This document shows, in pieces, positions 52,571-59,996 of a stretch of 64,000 nucleotides of DNA. Location: the NCBI RefSeq assembly GCF_004310295.1, contig NZ_SISB01000015.1, forward strand, positions 1 to 64,000. Reading direction: 5' to 3'. The position numbers were made by a program, and so were the translations under genes. How positions within the stretch are numbered: the stretch's first letter is position 1; each line of letters begins with the position of its first letter. The notes under the pieces were generated by a model that saw only the letters and a program-made list of their open reading frames with translations, did no database searches and had not been told where the DNA came from. This DNA comes from Pseudomonas sp. BGI-2. GTDB taxonomy: Bacteria > Pseudomonadota > Gammaproteobacteria > Pseudomonadales > Pseudomonadaceae.

Positions 52571-52985
52571 GGCAGATACCTTCAGAAGTTATAGGGTGGC
52601 TGAAGTTGTTTGTGTGTCCGATTCTATTTCATGTGTTGCGTAGGCCAGATTAGCTTGATGAGTAGGTGGGGTCACCTGTAAGAGTTGACAGTTTTTAATA
52701 TGGTTTTGCTATAAGCGAGCACGATTAAAGTTGGTGAAAGTGGAGTAGGTTTATTTGGTCGTTTGGTCTCAAAGTAGATGCGTTCTCTTGGTCTGTGCAA
52801 TGGTATGTTTGGCGATATCTGTTATTTCGAAACTGTATGAATAACTGTCATTTATTACAGGTGATTTAATGCGGGCTGCTGGCTATTGTTTAGCTTCGCA
52901 ATCCAAAAAAAAGAGACGAATTAATCAAGTCGTTCCAAATTTTATTTGTTCGATTTGTTTCCTGATTATTTTTAAGAGAGGGTGT
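52571..52985. promoter_or_regulatory. 415-base AT-rich divergent intergenic region
   Basis: No convincing gene. A candidate sigma70 promoter reads ttgaca (52685-52690), 19 bases, tataag (52710-52715) on the plus strand, toward the ubiquitin-like gene. The spacing is longer than ideal and the leader would be long (about 265 bases). Confidence 0.35.
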
Positions 52986-53226
52986 ATGCAAATTATAGTT
53001 CAGCAAGTCCAAGGCTCCGCAACAAATGTAGTCAAGACGGTAACGTTGGAGGTTGAGCGGTCCGATTCTATCGAAAATATAAAGGCCCATTATCAAGATA
53101 AAGAAGGCATTCCGCCGGGCCAGCAGCGTTTGAATTTTTTCCGGTAAGCAACTTGAAGACGGACGTACATTGTCGGATTACAATATTCAGCCGAACTCGA
53201 CACTCCAGTTGGTGCTTCGATTGTGA
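52986..53226 (+). pseudogene. Ubiquitin-like gene interrupted by a one-base frameshift
   Basis: From ATG 52986, preceded by AGAGAGG, it reads [10 protein letters not shown], then [18 protein letters not shown] and [17 protein letters not shown]6 run at 53135-53140 then shifts frame. Dropping one T, it continues [17 protein letters not shown], ..STLQLVLRL and stops at 53226. Hand alignment gives 56 of 73 residues identical to eukaryotic ubiquitin. It has a six-residue insert (SATNVV) after Gly10, Lys48 kept, Lys63 replaced by Pro, Ile44 replaced by Asn, and a stop after Leu73, so no RGG tail. As written the first frame ends at TAA 53145-53147 (53 residues). It could be a pseudogene, slippage-expressed, or a sequencing error. 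Confidence 0.88.
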
Positions 53227-53306
53227 AAAAAAGGAAATAAAAGGGATTGCCCATTAACCGGTCTCAAGTCCCAATAATCCGCCCCTTTGTTCCACCTTCG
53301 TTCCAT

Positions 53307-53333
53307 AAAAACCCGCATAAATGCGGGTTTTTA
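53307..53333. terminator. Bidirectional terminator
   Basis: aaaaacccgcat/atgcgggttttt with flanking A/T runs, between the plus-strand ubiquitin-like gene and the minus-strand 53349 gene. Its stem is close to the fba terminator at 51744, so the island is bracketed by similar hairpins. Confidence 0.88.
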
Positions 53334-53348
53334 TTGCTTGAAAATCGG

Positions 53349-53642
53349 CTACTTGGTTTTAGGTGTATCAAACCCACGCTGTTCAATCACCCCGAATACA
53401 TCGGCAATGTCCTGAACCATGATTCGGGCGATGTTGGTGACGGTGTTGATGTCGTGTTCCGCATAGTCCGGCAGGCTGGTGCAGGCCATGAGGTTCAGGT
53501 ATTTGAGGACGGCGTTGAGGCGTTCGCTGACGCAGTTGTGAAGTTCGCGTAGCGGGGCGTCGCTGTCGATGAGCAGGACGGGGTGGTCGGTGGCGAGTTG
53601 GGACATGGGGGTGAAGCGGCGGGGCGGGTTGTTCATTGACAT
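53349..53642 (-). CDS. Small helical Pseudomonas protein (DUF6124/DUF3077-like)
   Basis: 97 aa from ATG 53640-53642, eight bases after GAGGAG. Helical: DAPLRELHNCVSERLNAVLKYL, a short linker, then INTVTNIARIMVQDIADVFGVIEQR. The helix layout resembles the C-terminal part of the 18230 protein. Family placement is tentative. Its mRNA carries leader copy B. Confidence 0.68.
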   Translation of the reverse strand: MSMNNPPRRFTPMSQLATDHPVLLIDSDAPLRELHNCVSERLNAVLKYLNLMACTSLPDYAEHDINTVTNIARIMVQDIADVFGVIEQRGFDTPKTK

Positions 53643-53675
53643 AAGTAAAGCTCCTCGAATCTAAAAGAAGAGCTA

Positions 53676-53882
53676 CTGCCGTTCGCTGCGAAACGAATTG
53701 GGTGGTAGCTGTGTGCGGGTTCGCAGACCGAGGATACGAGGAACCCGGCAGACCCGAAGGTCTCCCACACACAGCCACCATAAAAAAGGAGGACGAGTGC
53801 TGAGGCGCCCGTCTTTTCGAGGCGCTAGGTTACTACACGTATCGTTAGGGCTGCGAAACCCTATCGCCAACGGTGTCAGCGA
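53676..53882 (-). ncRNA. Structured leader upstream of the 53349 gene (copy B)
   Basis: Minus-strand reading. Segment U (53851-53860, gctgcgaaac on the plus strand) lies in the loop of an AGGG/CCCT hairpin. The outer stem pairs 53761-53778 (tggtggctgtgtgtggg) with 53702-53719. Inside are AGACC-ttcg-GGTCT and GGGTTC/GAACCC. Segment M (53720-53726) is complementary to U and to D (53685-53694), which is identical to U. Part order and spacing match copy A at 18.7 kb within about two bases. Confidence 0.7.
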
Positions 53883-54121
53883 CAGGCCAACTTTAGGCAG
53901 CAATTCATGCTCCCGCAACCGACCTGTAGGACGCCGCCTTGCTTTTTAGGTAGGTGGGGTGGTTGTGGTTTACGGCGCGACCGCAGTAAAACAGGGCGCT
54001 GTGGGGAGTCATCAGAAATTGATGGCAGGATTTTGAGATGCTTCGCCGTCCAGCGGGAGCAAGCTCCTTCGCCACGGTCAGAGGCGTCCTACGAGTTTTT
54101 CAGACGCTTAGATGACTGGTT
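53883..54121. other. Non-coding stretch after leader copy B
   Basis: No gene or strong hairpin recognised. It includes pieces that look like decayed repeats (for example agcgggagcaagctccttcgcc near 54053), plus the likely promoter for the 53349 gene on the minus strand. Confidence 0.3.
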
Positions 54122-54267
54122 TGTAGCAGCTGTCGAGCTTGCGAGGCTGCGTTCGGCTGCGCAGCAGTCGTAAATCAGACAACGCATTTATTCAGGTAGA
54201 CCAGGTTCATCGGGCTTGCGAGGACTTTGTCCTCGGACGCAGCCTCGCAGGCTCGACAGCTGCTACA
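54122..54267. repeat. Inverted repeat, tgtagcagctgtcgagc family
   Basis: Arms 54122-54151 and 54238-54267 are almost exact inverse copies (core cagctgtcgagc..gcgaggctgcg) with an 86-base centre that has its own small stems. Confidence 0.82.
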
Positions 54268-54293
54268 GGGGATGTTGTGTTCTTGGGAGGGTT

Positions 54294-54345
54294 GGGACGC
54301 GGAGCGTCCCGGGATGCGTTACCACGCGGGAGCGTGGGAACGATC
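54294..54345. repeat. Half copy of the gatcgttcccacgc palindromic family
   Basis: gggacgcggagcgtcccgg and then accacgcgggagcgtgggaa up to gatc: the right half of the element seen in full at 18107 and 63695. The left half is missing, replaced by the 54122 repeat region. Confidence 0.75.
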
Positions 54346-54358
54346 GGGCGTGCTCTCG

Positions 54359-55027
54359 CTACTTATCGTGATCAATATCCAGCGTGCTGAACGTCACTTT
54401 CCCGCCTTCGCTGGTGTACCCGGTGTGGTCTTGCACGTACACCCCGGCCTTGAAGTACAGCGGCTTGTCGCGCCAGGTCGCGCTGATGTCGGTGTCCCAC
54501 TGGTAGCCCGCCGCACTGATGCCCAGCGCTCCGCCCGGGCTCAGGTGGATGAGGTAGGAAAACTCCCGGTCGAGTTTCACCCCGGTGGCGATGGTGATGA
54601 TCCGACCTTCGTCGTCATCAGGGCGCATACGAACCTTGGCGACGATATTGCCCGACTGCGTGCTGGTTTTGTATTGATACTCGAGTTTCACCATGGGTTT
54701 CTGGCTTTCATAGGCGTGGATCTGGCCGATGACGATTTTGCCTGAGCTCGGTACCTGGTTGACCGCGAGGGTGGCGCGCAGGGAGTTGTCAGCGTCCGGG
54801 TAGAGCCAGTTTTTCAGGGTGCCGTTGCTGTAGGTTTCGCGCAGTTCGGTGCGGGGGTATTTTGCGTTTTCAGTTTTGGAGCCGGTGACCGGTGCCCAGA
54901 AAAACAGTGTGCCGGTGTTGGAGTGGAAGTATTGATCCTTGAAGCCGTTCACCAGTTTTGGCGTGTCAACGGTGTACGGCGGATTGCCGACAGGAACGCT
55001 CAGGTTCCAGGTTGCGAGATCGATCAT
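54359..55027 (-). CDS. Polysaccharide lyase family 7 (alginate lyase-like)
   Basis: 222 aa from ATG 55025-55027. The three PL7 signatures are present: YPRTELRE (about residues 60-67), GQIHA (near 100) and YFKAGVYVQD near the C-terminus, which line the active groove. Likely cleaves mannuronate or guluronate links by beta-elimination. No signal peptide is seen from this start or upstream, so export is unclear. A strong hairpin lies in its leader. Confidence 0.92.
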   Translation of the reverse strand: MIDLATWNLSVPVGNPPYTVDTPKLVNGFKDQYFHSNTGTLFFWAPVTGSKTENAKYPRTELRETYSNGTLKNWLYPDADNSLRATLAVNQVPSSGKIVIGQIHAYESQKPMVKLEYQYKTSTQSGNIVAKVRMRPDDDEGRIITIATGVKLDREFSYLIHLSPGGALGISAAGYQWDTDISATWRDKPLYFKAGVYVQDHTGYTSEGGKVTFSTLDIDHDK

Positions 55028-55059
55028 AGACAAAAGCTTCCACGAATTTTTTACTGCAC

Positions 55060-55086
55060 GCGCGTGCCAGAAGCTCTGGCACGCGC
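55060..55086 (-). promoter_or_regulatory. Perfect 12-bp leader hairpin upstream of the PL7 lyase
   Basis: gcgcgtgccaga and tctggcacgcgc are separated by agc, 33 bases before the lyase ATG. On the minus strand an A-rich run follows, not a T-run, so an operator or mRNA hairpin fits better than a terminator. Confidence 0.6.
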
Positions 55087-55350
55087 CTTGGGGGCAATCT
55101 TTATAAGCGCAGAAGTTCAATTTGTTAATGTGTAAATGACAAACGGATGGCGTCAAAATCCTGTTAAAAGGCCATCTTTCCCGGTTTCAGGGGGCTGTAG
55201 AAGCGACCGTTAGTCGGCAAATGTACGTGATGGTTAAATGATGGCGCGCTGATAGCTTCTGCTTTTGCGGATCCCGGTCTAGAGTGAAGTCTCAGTATTT
55301 GTCCGGTTTTTACGAGAAACCGGCCTGACGCCCCGAATAAGAGAAGCAGC
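55087..55350. promoter_or_regulatory. Divergent intergenic region, PL7 lyase / signalling gene
   Basis: The gap from 55028 to 55350 totals 323 bases. Besides the hairpin at 55060 it should contain both promoters; I see no reading frame or repeat of note. Confidence 0.3.
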
Positions 55351-57474
55351 ATGGAATGCGCGCAACCCACGCCAGCTGAAGGCAGCTCGATCCTTTTAAT
55401 CGTCGATGATTACCCTGAAAACCTGATCAGCATGCGCGCGTTGCTCCAGCGCCAGGATTGGCAGGTGATTACCGCGGCTTCCGGTTTTGAAGCGCTCAGT
55501 CTTTTACTCGAACACGATGTCGACCTGGTGCTGCTGGATGTACAGATGCCGGGCATGGACGGTTTTGAAGTCGCGCGCTTGATGCGCGGCAGTCAGCGAA
55601 CCCGCCTCACGCCGATTATTTTCCTCACCGCCAACGAACAGTCCCAGGACGCTGTGATCAAGGGCTACGCCAGTGGTGCCGTGGATTACCTGTTCAAGCC
55701 GTTCGACCCGCAAATTCTCAAGCCCAAGGTTCAGGCGTTGCTCGAGCATCAGCGCAATCGCCGTGCGTTGCAGCGCCTGAGCCACGATCTGGAGGTCGCT
55801 CGCGCGTTTAATGCCTCGGTGCTGGACAATACCGCCGAAGGCATCCTGGTGGTGGGTGAGGACGGTCTGATCCGCTTCGCCAACCCGGCGATGTCGCGGT
55901 TGCTCAATGCCACGGTTCAAGACCTGCAAGGCAGGGAGTTTCTGGATTTCCTGCAAAAGCCGCATATCCCGGTCTGGGCGGACTCCGATTTTTATACCGG
56001 CTACAAACGCGGCGAAACTCTGCGCCTGCACGACGCGCTGCTGCGAACGGCGCCCGGCCAACAAGTGCCGGTGGCGCTGTCGTGCGCGCCATTGCCCAGC
56101 GAACAGCATGCGATGGTGGTGACGGTGCTGGACATGTCGGTGGTGCGTCATCTGCATCAGCAACTGGAGTTCCAGGCAGTGACGGATCCGCTGACCGGGC
56201 TGCTCAACCGCCGCGGCTTTTACCAGACGGTTGAAAATCTGCTGCTGCGCGGCGAACGCTCCGATGGCGCCTGGGTGTTGCTGTACCTGGACCTCGACGG
56301 CTTCAAACGCGTCAACGACTCCCTCGGTCACGATGCCGGCGACCGGGTGCTGCGCTGGGTGTCCGAGCAATTGAAAGCCTGTCTGCGGCCCTTCGACATT
56401 CTGGCGCGCATGGGCGGCGACGAATTCACGGCGCTGCTGGACCTGGAGTTCCCCGAGCAAGCGGCGAAGATTGCCGAGAAGCTCATTGAGCGGGTGTCGA
56501 TCTGTCAGCAGATTGATGGCCTGGACATCGCGTTGGGCGCCAGCATCGGCATCGCTGCTTACCCGGATTGCGGTGCGAATCTCGACGGGTTGCTACGTGC
56601 ATCGGACATTGCGATGTACGAAGCCAAACGTGCCGGCCGGCAGCAATACCGTTTCTACGATCACGATATGAATGGCCGGGCGCGTTCGCGGCTGATGCTC
56701 GAAGAGAGCGTGCGCACGGCCATTGAAAACCGTGATTTCACCCTCGTGTATCAGCCGCAGGTGGCGATCAGCAGCGGGCAGATTCGTGGTTTTGAAGCGC
56801 TGTTGCGCTGGCAGCACCCGAGCGTCGGTGATGTACCGCCGGGGCTGTTTTTGCCATTGCTGGAAGAGGCGCGGCTGATCAGTCGTCTGGGCAGCTGGAT
56901 TTACCATCGCGGCGCCGGCCAGCGCAAAGCCTGGGAAACCTTGTTTGCCGAGGATCTGGTGCTGGGCGTCAGTTTGAGCAGCACTCAGTTCGGCATGCCT
57001 AACCTGGTCACTGAATTGCGCCAAGTGCTGGAACGTCACGGCTTGCAACCGCGTTATCTGGAAGTCGAAGTGACGGAAGAAGCGTTGATGCAAAACCCCG
57101 AAGAAACCCGCAAGACACTACGCTTGCTGCGCAACCTCGGGGTGCGGGTGGCGCTGGATGATTTCGGCTCCGGGCCGTGCTCGCTGTCTCACTTGCGCGA
57201 TCTTGAGCTGGATACACTCAAGTTCGATCGGCATCTGATCGCCCGCTTGCCGGCGTCCGAACGGGATGCGGCGCTGGTGCGCAATGTGATCGACCTGTGC
57301 AAGCAATACGGGATGCTGGTGATTGCCGAAGGGGTGGAAACCGTTGCGCAATATGAATGGCTGCAAGCCAATGGTTGCCAGTATGTGCAAGGTTTTCTGG
57401 TGGGGCGACCGATGATGGCCGAGGACGCCGGCGACTTTGTCGCGCCGTTTGACTGGAGCGCGCTGACCCGCTGA
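55351..57474 (+). CDS. REC-PAS-GGDEF-EAL signalling protein
   Basis: 707 aa. Receiver domain (about 12-130) with LVLLDVQMPGMDG as phospho-acceptor; PAS (about 145-265); GGDEF (about 275-440) with intact RMGGDEF and an I-site RPFD five residues before it; EAL (about 450-700) with GFEALLRW, EVEVTEEALM, DDFGSG, LKFD, IAEGVET and QGFLVGRP. In EAL the metal-binding Asn of the VNLS motif is Ser (GVSLSSTQ), which may weaken c-di-GMP hydrolysis. The GGDEF part should make c-di-GMP under product control. Confidence 0.95.
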   Translation: MECAQPTPAEGSSILLIVDDYPENLISMRALLQRQDWQVITAASGFEALSLLLEHDVDLVLLDVQMPGMDGFEVARLMRGSQRTRLTPIIFLTANEQSQDAVIKGYASGAVDYLFKPFDPQILKPKVQALLEHQRNRRALQRLSHDLEVARAFNASVLDNTAEGILVVGEDGLIRFANPAMSRLLNATVQDLQGREFLDFLQKPHIPVWADSDFYTGYKRGETLRLHDALLRTAPGQQVPVALSCAPLPSEQHAMVVTVLDMSVVRHLHQQLEFQAVTDPLTGLLNRRGFYQTVENLLLRGERSDGAWVLLYLDLDGFKRVNDSLGHDAGDRVLRWVSEQLKACLRPFDILARMGGDEFTALLDLEFPEQAAKIAEKLIERVSICQQIDGLDIALGASIGIAAYPDCGANLDGLLRASDIAMYEAKRAGRQQYRFYDHDMNGRARSRLMLEESVRTAIENRDFTLVYQPQVAISSGQIRGFEALLRWQHPSVGDVPPGLFLPLLEEARLISRLGSWIYHRGAGQRKAWETLFAEDLVLGVSLSSTQFGMPNLVTELRQVLERHGLQPRYLEVEVTEEALMQNPEETRKTLRLLRNLGVRVALDDFGSGPCSLSHLRDLELDTLKFDRHLIARLPASERDAALVRNVIDLCKQYGMLVIAEGVETVAQYEWLQANGCQYVQGFLVGRPMMAEDAGDFVAPFDWSALTR

Positions 57475-57520
57475 ATTCGCTACACTGGCGACCTTTTCGT
57501 GATTCGTGTTGCCGCCTCTA

Positions 57521-58012
57521 ATGACCGCGTTGAAATACCTCCAGGCCTATCCCGCTGCGTTGCAGGACCAGGTTCGCCAGTTGATCGCCGACGGTCGGCT
57601 GGGCGACTACCTGAGCAAGCGCTACCCGGAAAAGCACGCCGTGCAGAGCGACAAGGCGCTGTACACCTTTGCGCTGGACCTCAAGCAGGAATACCTGCGC
57701 AACGCTCCGGCCATCGACAAGGTTTTATTCGACAACCGCCTGGACCTGACCCATCGCGCCCTAGGCCTGCACACGACGATCTCGCGGGTGCAGGGCGGCA
57801 AGCTCAAGTCCAAGAAGGAAATCCGCGTGGCCTCGTTGTTCAAGGAGGCGCCCTCCGAGTTTCTGAAAATGATCGTGGTGCATGAACTGGCACACTTTAA
57901 AGAGTCGGATCACAACAAGGCGTTCTACAAGCTCTGCGAACACATGTTGCCGGGGTATCACCAGGTGGAGTTTGATCTGCGGGTGTACCTGACGTGGCGG
58001 GATATGCAATAA
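57521..58012 (+). CDS. YgjP-like M48-type metallopeptidase domain protein
   Basis: 163 aa from ATG 57521. Zinc motif VVHELAHFKESDHNKAFYKL (HExxH plus a third His) at about residues 119-138 identifies the YgjP/SprT-like group. An N-terminal helical part precedes it. No signal peptide, so cytoplasmic. Substrate unknown. It is followed at 20 bases by a winged-helix gene, probably co-transcribed. Confidence 0.87.
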   Translation: MTALKYLQAYPAALQDQVRQLIADGRLGDYLSKRYPEKHAVQSDKALYTFALDLKQEYLRNAPAIDKVLFDNRLDLTHRALGLHTTISRVQGGKLKSKKEIRVASLFKEAPSEFLKMIVVHELAHFKESDHNKAFYKLCEHMLPGYHQVEFDLRVYLTWRDMQ

Positions 58013-58032
58013 AAAGAACAAGGAGCGCACAG

Positions 58033-58329
58033 GTGGACGTGAGCAAGACCAAGAGCAGTTTCTACCGCCGCTTATACGTGGCGTACCTGATCGACAGAGG
58101 GTTGGCGATCAGCGTCCCGGCGCTGACCGAAGTGACCGGCATGCCCCGGCGCACGGCGCAGGACACGATTGCGGCGTTGGCAGACCTGGACATTATTTGC
58201 GAATTCGAGCAGGAAGAGGGCGCGCGCAACCATGCGGGGCGCTATCGGATTCGCGAGTGGGGGGCGATTGATCGGGGGTGGATCGAGCGCAATTTGCGGC
58301 AGATTAAAGCGGTGCTGGAATATCCGTAA
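58033..58329 (+). CDS. Winged helix-turn-helix protein
   Basis: 98 aa from GTG 58033, eight bases after AAGGAG; another GTG at 58039 is possible. SVPALTEVTGMPRRTAQDTIAALADLDIICEF is a clear winged helix of the kind found in small transcription regulators, and YRIREWGAID follows as the wing. Target unknown. Linked to the YgjP-like gene. Confidence 0.8.
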   Translation: MDVSKTKSSFYRRLYVAYLIDRGLAISVPALTEVTGMPRRTAQDTIAALADLDIICEFEQEEGARNHAGRYRIREWGAIDRGWIERNLRQIKAVLEYP

Positions 58330-58353
58330 GATTTACGGTGTTGCGGCTGACGT

Positions 58354-58419
58354 CTTCGCGGGCAAGCCTCGCTCCTACAGATCACGCGAATCCCGTAGGA
58401 GCGAGGCTTGCCCGCGAAG
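58354..58419. repeat. REP/REPIN inverted pair (gcgggcaagcctcgctcc type)
   Basis: Arms about 58354-58379 and 58394-58419, a compact pair between convergent genes. Confidence 0.88.
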
Positions 58420-58425
58420 AGGCCC

Positions 58426-58878
58426 TTAGGAGCGACGCATCCCGATATGCGGAATGTCATCCTCAAGATATTCCTCGCCCGTCACAACAAACCCGTAACG
58501 CCCGTAATACCCCTGCAAATGGGATTGCGCCGAGAGATAGATCGGCACCTCAGGCCAGCGTTTCTCAGCTTGCTTCAACGCCTGCGCCATCAACTCATGC
58601 CCAAGCCCGGTGCCACGCGCTCCGGGCGCAATAATCACCCGCCCAATCACCACGTCGCCGCCCTGTAGCTCAGGGTCGAGCAAACGCAGATAAGCCACCA
58701 GCCGATCCCCTTCCCACGCCATCAAATGGCAAGTGTCACCTTCCAGATCCTGGCCATCGACATCCTGATATGCGCATTTCTGTTCGACGACGAACACCTC
58801 CGCGCGCAGCTGCAGAATGGCGTACAGCTGCTCTTTACCCAGATCGCTGTGGTGTTTGCAGACCCAATCGATTGTCAT
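58426..58878 (-). CDS. GNAT family N-acetyltransferase, ElaA type
   Basis: 150 aa from ATG 58876-58878 (AAGGA eight bases upstream; a GTG two codons earlier is too close to that site). LYAILQLRAEVFVVEQKCAYQDVDGQD is the ElaA start, and VIGRVIIAPGARGTGLGHELM is the acetyl-CoA loop. Acceptor unknown. Confidence 0.92.
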   Translation of the reverse strand: MTIDWVCKHHSDLGKEQLYAILQLRAEVFVVEQKCAYQDVDGQDLEGDTCHLMAWEGDRLVAYLRLLDPELQGGDVVIGRVIIAPGARGTGLGHELMAQALKQAEKRWPEVPIYLSAQSHLQGYYGRYGFVVTGEEYLEDDIPHIGMRRS

Positions 58879-59135
58879 TTTCACTTTCCTTGAGCAACGT
58901 CGTTCCGATACTAAGCGCCCCGGCGAAATATGTCTTTATGGCGAAGAAATTTGTGACAAAGGCCAAAATGCCACCATTCATTTCGCGCGGAACTGTCTTC
59001 TTTGTGTAATCTGCGATGAAGCGCTGTGCAGTGGCTCCAATGAGCTAATGTTGAGTACCTGAGTGTCGGTACACGGGTCTTGGAGTTTTGGCAGAAAAAT
59101 ACGCCGGGCAGCCCGCCCGCTAAGGATTTTCTAGC

Positions 59136-59873
59136 ATGCCGCGATTGCATCGAGCGTTTGCTTTGATTGGATTGCTGTTGCTGGCCCAGAGCGCGGCAGC
59201 GGAAAGGCTGCGTCTGGTCGCCGACGCCTGGCCACCCTTTACCGACGCCACGCTGGTCAACGGAGGCTTGGCCACCGACATTGTCAGCACCGCGCTGGCC
59301 CGGGCCGGTTACGCCAGTGATTTCGAACAGGTGCCTTGGGCGCGAGCGTTGCTCGGGTTGGGTGAAGGTCGTTACGACGTGCTGGTCAACGCCTGGTACA
59401 CCGACGAACGCACCAAACTGGGCCAGTTCTCCGGCGAATATCTGCTCAACCGCGTGCGCTTTCTCAAGCGCAAGGACGCGCCGATCGAGTTCAGTAATCT
59501 GCAGCAACTGCACACCTATCCGATTGCGGTGGTGCGCGGTTACGCCTACTCATCGGAATTCGATGAAGACGTGTCGTTGCAGAAAGTCCCCGTGCATAAC
59601 TTCGCCATGGCCGTGCGGATGGTCGCGGCGGACCGGGTCAAGTTGACGCTTGAAGACGAGTACGTCGCCCGTTATTACCTTGCGCGGGAATCCTCCAAGG
59701 TGCGCAATGCCGTGGAGTTCCTGCCCAAGGCGTTGAGCGAGAACAGCCTGCATATCTTGGTTAGCCTGAAAAATCCGCAGCATAAGCAAATCGTCGCCAA
59801 CTTCGATCGCGAGATTGCCGAGATGAAGGCTGATGGGAGCTATGAGCGGTTGATGAAGCAGCATGGGATGTGA
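59136..59873 (+). CDS. Exported amino-acid-type solute-binding protein
   Basis: 245 aa. Signal peptide about 1-22 (LAQSAAA), then a family-3 binding domain: LRLVADAWPPFTDATLVNGGLATDIV and YDVLVNAWYTDERTKLG. No transporter genes nearby. Similar in type to the 30707 gene but only distantly alike. Ligand unknown. Confidence 0.86.
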   Translation: MPRLHRAFALIGLLLLAQSAAAERLRLVADAWPPFTDATLVNGGLATDIVSTALARAGYASDFEQVPWARALLGLGEGRYDVLVNAWYTDERTKLGQFSGEYLLNRVRFLKRKDAPIEFSNLQQLHTYPIAVVRGYAYSSEFDEDVSLQKVPVHNFAMAVRMVAADRVKLTLEDEYVARYYLARESSKVRNAVEFLPKALSENSLHILVSLKNPQHKQIVANFDREIAEMKADGSYERLMKQHGM

Positions 59874-59904
59874 GGATTGGTTTTTGTGGTGAGGCTGATG
59901 GCGC

Positions 59905-59972
59905 CTTCGCGGGCAAGCCTCGCTCCTACAGAGATCGCGTAAGTCCTGTAGGAGCGAGGCTTGCCCGCGAAG
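59905..59972. repeat. REP/REPIN inverted pair (gcgggcaagcctcgctcc type)
   Basis: Arms about 59905-59930 and 59947-59972, compact, between convergent genes. Confidence 0.88.
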
Positions 59973-59996
59973 AGGCCCGCCCAGCCACCACAGATC

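Noticed and set aside
52869..52985. Upstream start for the ubiquitin-like gene giving a KKKRR plus hydrophobic, signal-like extension
   Set aside because: The ubiquitin match begins exactly at Met 52986, which has its own ribosome site; the extension has no cleavage site and no family support. Kept only as a remote option.
53247..53552. 101-codon plus-strand gene
   Set aside because: Runs through the terminator at 53307 and antisense to the 53349 gene; no ribosome site.
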